Assembly: GCF_001562015.1 (NCBI RefSeq)
Contig: NZ_LASA01000060.1
Span: 1 to 64,000 of the forward strand
Source of the DNA: Endozoicomonas arenosclerae
GTDB lineage: Bacteria; Pseudomonadota; Gammaproteobacteria; Pseudomonadales; Endozoicomonadaceae
DNA: 64,000 bases
Reading direction: 5' to 3'
Positions 7,732-16,039 of the stretch are shown piece after piece. The stretch's first letter is position 1; the number at the start of each line of letters is the position of its first letter. A model generated the notes under the pieces. The model had not been told where the DNA came from. It worked only from the letters and a program-made list of their open reading frames with translations, and made no database searches. Position numbers and translations under genes: made by a program.

Positions 7732-9873
7732 TCAGAATCTGTATACTGCTTCAATACCATAAGTTCGGGGGTCGCCGTAATAATTGACAGCTCCTGTCCC
7801 GTTATTGTTGCCACCAACAGTAATCCCGTTAATCCTGTATTCTTCATCTCCCAGATTCTTGCCCCAGACAGCTATTTCCAATGTCTGTTCTGGACCTATT
7901 TTTATCTCTTCAAGGGCTATACGTGCATTCCATAACCTGTAATCACCTGTTTTTGTTAACTCGGCTGCAACAGGATTTGGAGAAAGATAAATTGTATCTA
8001 CCCAACTGTAATCAAGACGGCCTGTCAGGTTAGCAAAACCAAGATCCTGATGATAAGTCAGTCCTGCTGATATTTTATTCTCAGGCGCATAAGTAAATCT
8101 GTTGGTGTCTTTTAACTCATTACCATTCAAATCCTTATAGGAATCGTATTTTGAATCCAGGTAACCATAATTCAGGTTAAAGGTAAGCTGGTTAGTCAAT
8201 ACTGCCATGGCTTCCAGTTCAATACCTCGCATAGTTGCCCTGCCTGCGTTATCGACTAACGAATAGGCTCCCTGGAAGTTGGATATCTGAAGATCCTTGA
8301 CATTATTTTGAAACAGGGCGGTATTCAGCTGTAAGCGGTCATTAAACCAACGCGATTTCAGACCTGCTTCAAATGCTGTTATTTTTTCTTCATCGTAAGA
8401 TTGTTTGAATGCCTCTACACTTGGAGCTTCACCATTGAACCCCCCTGCTTTCCAGCCCTCGGAAACTTTGAAATAAACACTGGTGTCGTCGGAGAAGGCA
8501 TACGTCAAAGCCACCGTAGGGGATATGTTGGACCAGTCATCCCTAGCCTGGAGTCTGGATATATTACCACCAAAATTACTTCCAGGGGTGTTATCCTGTC
8601 GCTGCAAAAAGGCTTCTTTCTCTTCTCTGGTCCAGCGAATCCCGCCTGTCAGTGTCCACTGGTCTGTCAGATAGTAATCTAACTGACCGAATAAAGCATG
8701 CGACTCACTTTTGACTCCATACCCATTCCTCACCACATTATTGTTTCCAAAAAGATGGAAAGGGTTTAAAGCATCAGAGTCTTCTTTAAAATAAAAGGCT
8801 CCCAAGACATAATCAAAACGATCACTTTTTCCTAACCACTGAAATTCCTGTGAAATCTGGTCTGATTCCACATCACGGACGGTATGGAAACCAATTACGT
8901 CTGTTCCATCATAGTCGCCAGCATCTTTGAATTTGGTGGAGCGATAGGCTGAAATGGATTTCAAGGTAATAATGTCAGAAAGTTGATAGGTGAGATGTAA
9001 CGCATGCCCAAAAGTGTCAGAAGTATCTTCAATACCGCCATCATTAGCGCCTTCTCTTCTTCTTTCAACACGGCTGCCAGGTAAGTCCAGCTGAGCAAAA
9101 GAGGGTGTATTGTCTTTTTTACTTTGATCAAAAATATAAAAGGCTTCCAGCTGGTCAGTAATATCAAAAGAACCAGTCAGTCTTACTGCAGTAGTATCCA
9201 GCTTTTTAAATTCATCTGCTGCTTCTGACGCTCTTGACGTATTGTCATAGAAGCCATCACGCTGTCTGACACTCAGAGCTATATTGAATGCTGCTCGTTC
9301 AGCCAATCTGCCGGTATCAAGACTGAAAAAGCCCTCTTTGTAATCATAATTCCCGCTTGATAACTTCAAGGTGCCACCAAACTCTTCAGAGGGCTTGCGT
9401 GTAATCAGATTAATGGCTCCACCCAAAGTGTTCTTTCCATAAAGGGTTCCTTGTGGGCCACGAAGGATTTCAACACGTTCCAACTCAGCAACATCAAATA
9501 AACCACCAACATTCTTGGCTACAAAAACACCATCAACATAGATACCTACCGAAGGCTCCCAGGTCACTGCAGGATTACCTGTAACCAACCCTCGTATACT
9601 AATAGTTGCTCCTGTATTGCCTCCAGGGGAGGGGGCTATTTCTACATTCGGCAGATATTGACTTATATCAGAAATGTCCTCAATACCTTGCTCTTCAATA
9701 GCTGAAACGTTAAAAGCGGATATGGCAATTGGTGTGTCTTGCAGATTTTGTTCTCGTTTTTGAGCAGTGACAATGACTTCTTCCAAAGCCCTTGTTTCAG
9801 CATAAAGCTGTCCTCCATACAAGGCAATGGAAAGTGCTAGAGCGAGTGGAGATCTGAACAGGGTGGTTGGCAT
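7732..9873 (-). CDS. TonB-dependent outer-membrane receptor
   Basis: The 713-residue receptor starts at ATG 9873 with TTGAGAG upstream; the TTG five codons earlier is part of that site. The signal peptide ends near GGQLYAE. A TonB box EEVIVTA follows, then the plug (QYLPNVEIAP, SIRGL, VDGVF and ERVEILRGPQGTLYGKNTLGGAIN) and a 22-strand-type barrel ending in YGIEAVYRF. Energy would come from the TonB2 system just downstream. The substrate is unknown. The receptor is of the broad iron-complex/organic-ligand class, and the divergent KshA-like oxygenase next door makes a sterol-type ligand conceivable. I found no convincing Fur box upstream. Confidence 0.92.
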   Translation of the reverse strand: MPTTLFRSPLALALSIALYGGQLYAETRALEEVIVTAQKREQNLQDTPIAISAFNVSAIEEQGIEDISDISQYLPNVEIAPSPGGNTGATISIRGLVTGNPAVTWEPSVGIYVDGVFVAKNVGGLFDVAELERVEILRGPQGTLYGKNTLGGAINLITRKPSEEFGGTLKLSSGNYDYKEGFFSLDTGRLAERAAFNIALSVRQRDGFYDNTSRASEAADEFKKLDTTAVRLTGSFDITDQLEAFYIFDQSKKDNTPSFAQLDLPGSRVERRREGANDGGIEDTSDTFGHALHLTYQLSDIITLKSISAYRSTKFKDAGDYDGTDVIGFHTVRDVESDQISQEFQWLGKSDRFDYVLGAFYFKEDSDALNPFHLFGNNNVVRNGYGVKSESHALFGQLDYYLTDQWTLTGGIRWTREEKEAFLQRQDNTPGSNFGGNISRLQARDDWSNISPTVALTYAFSDDTSVYFKVSEGWKAGGFNGEAPSVEAFKQSYDEEKITAFEAGLKSRWFNDRLQLNTALFQNNVKDLQISNFQGAYSLVDNAGRATMRGIELEAMAVLTNQLTFNLNYGYLDSKYDSYKDLNGNELKDTNRFTYAPENKISAGLTYHQDLGFANLTGRLDYSWVDTIYLSPNPVAAELTKTGDYRLWNARIALEEIKIGPEQTLEIAVWGKNLGDEEYRINGITVGGNNNGTGAVNYYGDPRTYGIEAVYRF

Positions 9874-10000
9874 TTGCTTTACTCTCAACTTTTTTATGAT
9901 TTTTAAATAACAGTCATCTGTAAATTTTCAGAAAGAGTTAGTTTGAAAAAGTACAGCGGATTTACCTGATCTGTCGCACTTATTACTTTAATTACTTGAA

Positions 10001-10139
10001 AGGCTCTGTTCACAATAGATGTTGGCGTACTCTCGAAAGCCAGTAATGGCGAGGGGAGCTGTATTTTTGTGAATGCAACGAATTGCAAGGCTCTCCGCGA
10101 CATTCCGTATGCTGCCAACATTTAGTTTGAACAGAGCCT
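10001..10139. mobile_element. MITE-like element, copy 1, with target duplication
   Basis: A 139-bp element has 26-bp imperfect terminal inverted repeats (10001-10026 and 10114-10139). Both begin AGGCTCTGTTCA and end ATGTTGGC when read inward, with four or five mismatches between them. It is flanked by a perfect 7-bp direct repeat ACTTGAA (9994-10000 and 10140-10146). It is too short to encode a transposase, which fits a non-autonomous element moved in trans. The rest of the gap from 9874 to 10549 holds copy 2 and otherwise AT-rich sequence without a gene. Confidence 0.75.
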
Positions 10140-10342
10140 ACTTGAAATATGTAAGTCCTGACTGTCTCCTAAGCACTTTGATTTTGAGCCTATCACTACA
10201 ACTTTAATTAACCACTAGTCTTTTTGGATTAGTTGGAGATTGTTTTGTCAACTGCTTTCCATTGAATAACTTTGAGTGTCGACACACTCTTTTTTTTTTA
10301 AGTAGTTATGTTCAGAATGATACATGTTAAACATTGAAACGC

Positions 10343-10490
10343 TGACTTTATTCAAAATAGATGTTGGCGATTTTGATAAACCATATGAAGGCTCATTACA
10401 GCTTCTTCCAAAAACACGACTTACCATGGTATCAATGGCTTTAAAGGGTGCAACAACGAACATCTATTGTATGTACTGTGAACAGAGCCG
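10343..10490. mobile_element. MITE-like element, copy 2, more degenerate
   Basis: The left end reads GACTTTATTCAAAATAGATG and the right end finishes in GTGAACAGAGCC. Both match the ends of copy 1 (AATAGATGTTGGC and GGCTCTGTTCA in the corresponding positions). About eight extra bases interrupt the right arm. GAAACG occurs on both sides (10336-10341 and 10490-10495), a probable trace of target duplication. The interior differs strongly from copy 1, so only the ends are conserved. It ends about 60 bp before the Rieske oxygenase gene and may contribute to its promoter. Confidence 0.55.
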
Positions 10491-10549
10491 AAACGTTTAT
10501 TGACAAGAGCTGATCCAAACTTTCTGATAGGACGAAGGAGCACCTTAAA

Positions 10550-11629
10550 ATGGAGCAGACAAGCAGAGCAGATATTGAGCCCTATGAAATTAAAGGGGAA
10601 CTTCCTGATCGTTTTCCGCGAGGTTGGTTTTGTATCGGTGCAGATTATGAATTTACTTCTACTCCCAGAAAACTAGACTATTTTGGTACATCAATAGTGG
10701 CATACAGGGGGGCTGACAGTGGAAAAGTGCACATTCTGGACGCTTATTGTCCCCATATGGGAGCTAACCTGGCAAGTGAAGGAAGCTTGATTGTTGGTGA
10801 TTCAGTCGTTTGCCCATTTCATGCCTGGCACTGGGGGGGGGATGGTTATTGTAAGCATATCCCATACGCTAAAAAAATTCCTGTCAAGGCTCGTATAAAA
10901 TCTTGGCAAGTGATGGAGGAAAATCAACTGGTTTTTCTCTGGTTTGATCCTGATGGTGGAGGCTCTATTCCTGAGCAGGCAATTCCTAGAGATGAAGAAG
11001 TTTTTGAAGAGCACTGGACTCCCTGGGTTATTCGTCGAACCATAGTCAAAAGCAATAGCAGAGAAGTTATTGATAATATGGCGGATAAAGCACATTTTAT
11101 TCAGGTTCATGGCAGTTCAGAAATCAATCACTTCACTAATATCAGTGAAGGACATAAATATACGCAACTCATGAAGGGGTGGGGTCAGTCAGGTGTTGTA
11201 GATTCTGAAGCCACCTATCATGGGCCAAGTTATATGTTGCATCGTATGACTATAACTCCTGATGAAGAGCCTGATGTAAGATCATTGTCACTGGTGATGA
11301 ATGTGCCGACCAGCTTGAACAGCTTTGAGTTTCTGGCAGGTTTTAAATACCTTATTCCACCCGGTATGCAAGGTAATATAGTGGCACAAATTGAATACTG
11401 TAACGAGATGATTGATCAGAACGTACAGGGTGTATTCGCTGATCTGGCTATCTGGAAGGATAAGGTCACGATTGACAACCCGGTTCTTTGTGATGGAGAT
11501 GGCCCGGTACACCAATTAAGGCGGTGGTATAATCAATTCCTGGTGGCTGTTAATGAAGTTCCAGAGGCTTTAAAAGAGCGTAAAGTTTATGAAAATCATG
11601 ATGTTATTAAGGCTGGCCCTTTATTTTAA
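10550..11629 (+). CDS. Rieske non-heme iron oxygenase, KshA-like
   Basis: The 359-residue oxygenase component has the Rieske motif C67-x-H69 (CPHMG) and C88-x2-H91 (CPFHAWHW), which binds a 2Fe-2S cluster. The mononuclear iron site is N176-x2-D179-x2-H182-x4-H187, with D298 before IWK. Segments PxRFPRGWFCIG, HWGGDGYCKHIPYAKK and DNPVLCDGDGPVHQLRRWY closely resemble 3-ketosteroid 9-alpha-hydroxylase KshA, which opens the steroid nucleus. A sterol or steroid substrate is therefore likely but not proven. No reductase partner is adjacent. AAGGAG lies 10 nt before the ATG. A run of nine G at 10833-10841 inside the Rieske domain could be frameshift-prone. Confidence 0.82.
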   Translation: MEQTSRADIEPYEIKGELPDRFPRGWFCIGADYEFTSTPRKLDYFGTSIVAYRGADSGKVHILDAYCPHMGANLASEGSLIVGDSVVCPFHAWHWGGDGYCKHIPYAKKIPVKARIKSWQVMEENQLVFLWFDPDGGGSIPEQAIPRDEEVFEEHWTPWVIRRTIVKSNSREVIDNMADKAHFIQVHGSSEINHFTNISEGHKYTQLMKGWGQSGVVDSEATYHGPSYMLHRMTITPDEEPDVRSLSLVMNVPTSLNSFEFLAGFKYLIPPGMQGNIVAQIEYCNEMIDQNVQGVFADLAIWKDKVTIDNPVLCDGDGPVHQLRRWYNQFLVAVNEVPEALKERKVYENHDVIKAGPLF

Positions 11630-11704
11630 AGTGAGTCAAGTCAAAATCCATTTCTGTAACGTCAATATTGGGGCTATTTAGTACAGTAAGTAGGAAGACG
11701 TTTA

Positions 11705-12346
11705 ATGTCCAGAAGCTACAGCCTGGCAGAAGAAATTGCGAACAGTATCACCCACGGCCTGGGAGCTTTGCTCAGTGTGGCAGGTTTAACTCTGTTGGTG
11801 GTGTTTGCAGTCCAACAGCAGGATGTCTGGCGTATTGTCAGTTTTAGTATCTATGGAGCAACACTGATACTGTTGTTTCTCTCTTCAACGTTGTACCACA
11901 GTTTTCAGCACGCAAAGACCAAGAAGGTTTTCAAGCTGTTGGATCATTGTTCCATTTATCTTCTAATCGCGGGTACCTACACACCGTTCCTGCTGGTCAG
12001 TATGAGGGGGACAGTAGGCTGGACCATGTTTGCCATTATCTGGCTGCTGGCGTTTTCAGGAATAGCCTTTAAAGTCTGGTTTGGTCCACGGTTTAAAAAG
12101 CTCTCAGTATCCACTTATATCCTGATGGGATGGCTGGTTCTATTTGCCTCAAAAGAGCTGGCCAGCAAGATCTCTCTGGAAGGTATTTACTGGCTGGTGG
12201 CCGGTGGGCTCTCCTACACCCTGGGAGCCGTTTTCTATCTCTGGAAAAAACTGCCTTTTAACCATGCTATCTGGCATGTGTTCGTTCTGGGTGGTAGCGT
12301 TTGCCACTTCTTTGCGGTGCTTTTGCACGTCCTCCCTGCCAAATAA
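11705..12346 (+). CDS. Hemolysin III / PAQR-family membrane protein
   Basis: This 213-residue protein has seven membrane helices. Family signatures are ITHGLGALLS at the start, SSTLYHS, LDHCSIYLLIAGTYTPF, and the C-terminal H-x3-H pattern in HAIWHVFVLGGSVCHFF; the histidines and Ser/Asp form a metal site in PAQR relatives. Bacterial members (TrhA/YqfA type) are linked to membrane lipid homeostasis; the hemolysin name is historical. AGGAAG precedes the ATG. It is followed by a hairpin at 12352-12385 and is probably a single-gene unit. Confidence 0.88.
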   Translation: MSRSYSLAEEIANSITHGLGALLSVAGLTLLVVFAVQQQDVWRIVSFSIYGATLILLFLSSTLYHSFQHAKTKKVFKLLDHCSIYLLIAGTYTPFLLVSMRGTVGWTMFAIIWLLAFSGIAFKVWFGPRFKKLSVSTYILMGWLVLFASKELASKISLEGIYWLVAGGLSYTLGAVFYLWKKLPFNHAIWHVFVLGGSVCHFFAVLLHVLPAK

Positions 12347-12351
12347 TTTGC

Positions 12352-12385
12352 ATTCAGGCTATCGATTTAAGTCGGTAGCCTGAAT
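12352..12385. terminator. Inverted repeat after the hemolysin III gene
   Basis: ATTCAGGCTA (12352-12361) pairs with TAGCCTGAAT (12376-12385), separated by 14 nt. No T-run follows, so it may be a weak terminator or an mRNA-stabilising structure. Confidence 0.4.
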
Positions 12386-12454
12386 AGAAGTTGTCGATTC
12401 CTGTCCTGCTCTGCACAATAGAACCCAATAAAATAACAATAAGGGACTATTCCC

Positions 12455-13336
12455 ATGCCAATGCCTAATGACATAAAGATCATTGACCTCATGCTCAGTG
12501 TACCCGGTGAAGACAACAGTCAGTGGTACGAATATATGAAGCCGATGCTGCTGGATGCCGAGAGCCGTGAGATGTTCAAAATGCCTGCCCAGTATATGTT
12601 CACGGATATTCCGGAGGCCGGTAAAAAGGAAGATTACATTGCCTACACTCTTGAGCAGATGGACAAACACAACATTGATAAAGCCTTGATGGGGTTTGAT
12701 GAAGATAATGACACCGCTATGAAAGCCTTAAAGCGTTTTCCTGACCGCTTTATGGCTTCTTATGAAGCCAACCCCAATAATGCCATGGATGAAGTGCGCA
12801 AGATCGAGAGGCTGTATCACGAATACGGGATTAAGGCGGTGACAGGCTTTCCATCCGGTTTGTGTCCCCAGGTGCCGATCAACGATAAGAAGTGGTATCC
12901 GATCTATGCCAAATTGGTGGAACTGGATCTGCCTTTTTGTGTCTGTGTCGGTGTGCCCGGCCCGCGTTTGCCCATGGCGCCACAGAAAGTGGAATTGCTG
13001 GATGAAGTCTGCTGGTTCTTCCCGGAGCTGAAAGTAGTCATGAGGCATGGTGGTGAACCCTGGGACGATCTGGCCTGGAAGCTGATGCTGAAATACCCCA
13101 ACCTTTATTATTCAACCAGTGCCTTTGCGCCGAAATATTATCCGGAATCGATCATAGAGTTTGTCAACACCCGGGGTGCCAATCAGGTCATGTATGCAGG
13201 TTATTTCCCCATGGGCATCTCTCTGGATCGTATTTTCAGAGAGTTGCCCGAAGTGCCTTTCAAAGATGAAGTCTGGCCCAAGTTTCTTCGTGAAAATGCC
13301 AGGCGGGTTTTTAAAATCAATGAAGATATAACCTGA
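12455..13336 (+). CDS. Amidohydrolase-2-like TIM-barrel protein lacking metal ligands
   Basis: The 293-residue protein resembles the amidohydrolase family 2 (ACMSD-like) TIM barrel. Recognisable parts are KIIDLMLS at the start, YHEYGIKAVTGFP, DLPFCVCVG, MRHGGEPWDDLAWKL, YPNLYYSTSAF and GANQVMYAGYFPMG, then ENARRVFKI. However, the N-terminal H-x-H of the family is replaced by L-M-L, and the usual C-terminal Asp (GSDYP) reads AGYFP. It may be catalytically altered or a non-metal member. AAGGGA lies 9 nt upstream of the ATG. It lies downstream of the Rieske gene on the same strand, but linkage is uncertain. Confidence 0.7.
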   Translation: MPMPNDIKIIDLMLSVPGEDNSQWYEYMKPMLLDAESREMFKMPAQYMFTDIPEAGKKEDYIAYTLEQMDKHNIDKALMGFDEDNDTAMKALKRFPDRFMASYEANPNNAMDEVRKIERLYHEYGIKAVTGFPSGLCPQVPINDKKWYPIYAKLVELDLPFCVCVGVPGPRLPMAPQKVELLDEVCWFFPELKVVMRHGGEPWDDLAWKLMLKYPNLYYSTSAFAPKYYPESIIEFVNTRGANQVMYAGYFPMGISLDRIFRELPEVPFKDEVWPKFLRENARRVFKINEDIT

Positions 13337-13386
13337 GGGTTTTAAAAATACCCCGCATCGGATGTGCAGGGTAAGCTTTCGGACAT

Positions 13387-15699
13387 TCAAAATGTTGGTT
13401 TATAGGGTAAAGAAGTCCACCTTGGAACGGCTAATGCGGAGGTTCCACTATCGCTAATCATAGGTACTCCTATGTTTTGGTAGGCAATATTGGGACTTCT
13501 TCTTCCTCCCAGATATTCACTGGTATTCTTCCCTTTGCAAGGGATTACACTTTCTTTCCCATGTTCTCGAACCGCTAAATAGTGAGAGCGTTTAGAGGGA
13601 GAATACAACATTGCTATGCGAATACCGCTCGTATGGGTTACGCAGCCAACGTCGAATGCATCTTCAGGTTTAGGACATAAATCTTGGCTTCTGACTTTTC
13701 CTTTCATTCCGGCTTTGTCAGGGAATAAGGATTCCAAAACCTTCATTGTGGCTTCGGAAAATATTTCTACCAGAAAGCGAGAGCGCGTTGAATTATCAAA
13801 GGCATGGATCTTTGTGTAGTCTGCATAGGAAACCATGGGGAACCCTATCCATTCATCGTATAGACTTTGTGCAATTAATCCAAAGGGCTCCTCAGGCAAT
13901 TTAACGGGTGTTGCCATATCTTTGAAATAACTGAAGGGGTAACTTTTGTTTCCAAGAAAACTTTGTAGTGTCCGCAAATGCTTTCTTATGCACTCTCTCT
14001 GGGTGTCGCTAAAGCGTCCAGCTTTATTTTCAAACGCGGCTTTCAGTTGTGTAAGAGACCAGCTTCTAGCCTCTTCAGGAGAAACATCGGCTGGAGAATC
14101 AAATCGCCTCATAACAGGTTGCTCAAGAAGTTCCACTAAGGTGCAATGTATATTGGCAGGCTTTCCGGGCTTTTCGTTATTAATGGCCATTACTTCGGGA
14201 GGGCGTGTTCCCGGTGGCACGACTTCATCCTGAATAGCACGTACATCAACAAGATGCCCCGTTTTACTGATGACTTTATCTTTAGAAAGTGGTTTTTTGG
14301 CAATGTCTCTTGTTTTCTCAACAACTTTCGCATTGGCTGCATCAGCCATAAGCACCATTTTTTTGGTAGCTGCTGCCATTTTTTCTTGATCTCCCTGAGC
14401 ATCGGCAACTTCCTGCTTCCTTTGTTCAATTATTTTGAATTTCGTCTTTGTTTTCGTCATCTCCTTTGTTTTTACAGGTTTAACCAGCATTAATGGAGCA
14501 GGGCGCAACGTTTCTGAAGTGGGTGGTAGAGAACTATCTTTATGTTGTTCTTGTTCATCTCTTTCTTTGATGTTGTCTAAAGAAGGGGATAAAGTTGTGG
14601 CAGTGTTTCCTGGTGCAGGAAAACTTTTCCTTTGTTTTAAATTTTCTTCCTCGAGTTTTTTTGTCAAAAGCTTTTGCCATTGGTCAAGACTATCAAGCTC
14701 CGACTGTTTTTTTCGCTCTTCAAATTCCTGCTTGCTTCTTTCGATCTCACCTATTGAGGCCATGGCTTTTCTATATTCTTCATCATCCTTTGCCTTTTTT
14801 TCACTTTCTTCTTTTGATTTTTTTGCTTCTTCTTCTGGTCTCATTGGAGCACGGTCGGAACTGGATAACGCTTCTTCACCTTCCCCTTCATCTGAAGAGT
14901 CTCCAGGCTGGGAAGGATCTGCCACTTCAGCGACTATGTGATTAATATCCAGCTGGTATTCTTCAAACGCCATTAAGTCTTGTATGGCCTGAACCTGATT
15001 TTTTTGTTCCTCTGTTGAACATGTGGTTATGACTCTGTCTTTTTCAGCGTGACGGTAGGTTTGTCTAATACAGTGTTTTCTAACTTCCGTTGTCAGAAAA
15101 TCCATTTTGTCTGCCAGCATATTTAAAGCTTTTTTAATAAGGCTTCTGGCATATTCAGATTTTGGAAGTGCTTTGGCTACTCTCCTGAATTCTTCCATGC
15201 AGATTGTGAAATGCTTTGCCGCTTTATCTTGATTAGGTGACACAAAAGCATGTGTCAGGTGGTTTACGAAGCCCGCAACATCTTGTTCCAGAGATAAGCG
15301 TTCACACTCTTTTGTTTCAGCGTCCTGTATCCTTTGAGAGAGAATAACAGGGTCTAATCCAAACGCTTTGGAGATAGAAACTCTTTCCGGAGAAAAGTCT
15401 CCCAGTTCATCACCCAGAGAAAATTCACCCAGATCATCCCGTAGTTGATCGAAATCCTTGTCCAGATTCTTAGGGTCAATGCTATCGGGAATCTCATAAT
15501 CTTTGAGTGGATGAGGCTGAACCAATTTTTGGCGCATGTTCATCCATTCCACTTTGCGTTCGGAGCATTTTGGGTGCTGGCTCCATGTGTCGTGGCTTAC
15601 AGCCATAGATCTTCTCGCAGTATGCTTAGTGCTAGTTTTTCCTTTCTGTGGGGCAGACTGTGAATGTGTGTGCGGTTTCTGAGCGACCTGTGAAAGCAT
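13387..15699 (-). CDS. Large charged effector-like hypothetical protein
   Basis: I do not recognise this 770-residue protein. The start at ATG 15699 is set by GAGGAG seven bases upstream, so a longer N-terminal reading is unlikely. It has no Sec signal or membrane helix. The N-terminus is Ser/Thr/His/Lys-rich, as in many type III secreted proteins. A helical region (about 130-235) is followed by an acidic Ser/Glu patch, then a highly charged coiled coil (about 290-375) rich in Lys and Glu, basic stretches, and a globular C-terminal domain (about 560-770). The low-complexity composition contrasts with its housekeeping neighbours. A role as a host-directed effector is inference only. Confidence 0.6.
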   Translation of the reverse strand: MLSQVAQKPHTHSQSAPQKGKTSTKHTARRSMAVSHDTWSQHPKCSERKVEWMNMRQKLVQPHPLKDYEIPDSIDPKNLDKDFDQLRDDLGEFSLGDELGDFSPERVSISKAFGLDPVILSQRIQDAETKECERLSLEQDVAGFVNHLTHAFVSPNQDKAAKHFTICMEEFRRVAKALPKSEYARSLIKKALNMLADKMDFLTTEVRKHCIRQTYRHAEKDRVITTCSTEEQKNQVQAIQDLMAFEEYQLDINHIVAEVADPSQPGDSSDEGEGEEALSSSDRAPMRPEEEAKKSKEESEKKAKDDEEYRKAMASIGEIERSKQEFEERKKQSELDSLDQWQKLLTKKLEEENLKQRKSFPAPGNTATTLSPSLDNIKERDEQEQHKDSSLPPTSETLRPAPLMLVKPVKTKEMTKTKTKFKIIEQRKQEVADAQGDQEKMAAATKKMVLMADAANAKVVEKTRDIAKKPLSKDKVISKTGHLVDVRAIQDEVVPPGTRPPEVMAINNEKPGKPANIHCTLVELLEQPVMRRFDSPADVSPEEARSWSLTQLKAAFENKAGRFSDTQRECIRKHLRTLQSFLGNKSYPFSYFKDMATPVKLPEEPFGLIAQSLYDEWIGFPMVSYADYTKIHAFDNSTRSRFLVEIFSEATMKVLESLFPDKAGMKGKVRSQDLCPKPEDAFDVGCVTHTSGIRIAMLYSPSKRSHYLAVREHGKESVIPCKGKNTSEYLGGRRSPNIAYQNIGVPMISDSGTSALAVPRWTSLPYKPTF

Positions 15700-15765
15700 G
15701 GAAAAATCTCCTCTATGATGCGTATTTGATCCTATTGGACAACAACTTTGCAGGAGAGTTTTTCT

Positions 15766-15799
15766 GTTGTTAGAAATACTGTCGCAGTTGTTAGAAATA
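15766..15799 (-). promoter_or_regulatory. Paired direct repeats upstream of the effector-like gene
   Basis: GTTGTTAGAAATA occurs at 15766-15778 and again at 15787-15799, a 21-bp period equal to two helical turns. This lies 67-100 bp upstream of the start at 15699, where an activator would bind. No known regulator motif is recognised. The remainder of the gap from 15700 to 16039 shows only a small hairpin AGAGCC-TTT-GGCTCT near 15976-15990 and no gene. Confidence 0.4.
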
Positions 15800-16039
15800 T
15801 CATGAAAAGAACTTCCAACCGAGATACCGGTGTCGGTGCAATCCAGACGGAAGGAGTAGTCTCTCACCCCGCATAAATCAGGATGAGAGAAGTCTAAACG
15901 GGCGAGTGTGTAGGGGGTGGTTGTTTTATGTACACAGACGATTCAAGATTGGGTCAATGGATCAAAATTCCACTAGAGCCTTTGGCTCTGCTAATATGCA
16001 GAACAATCCTAATTCCATATCTGTATACGAATTCCCGCA

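Noticed and set aside
10248-10463. A 71-codon minus-strand frame inside the second MITE-like element
   Set aside because: It is created by the element's inverted ends and AT-rich flank, and it has no ribosome site or recognisable protein.
14435-14941. A plus-strand frame opposite the 770-residue gene, with very high Ser/Phe content
   Set aside because: The composition is the mirror of the Glu/Lys-rich coiled coil on the other strand, so it is a shadow.
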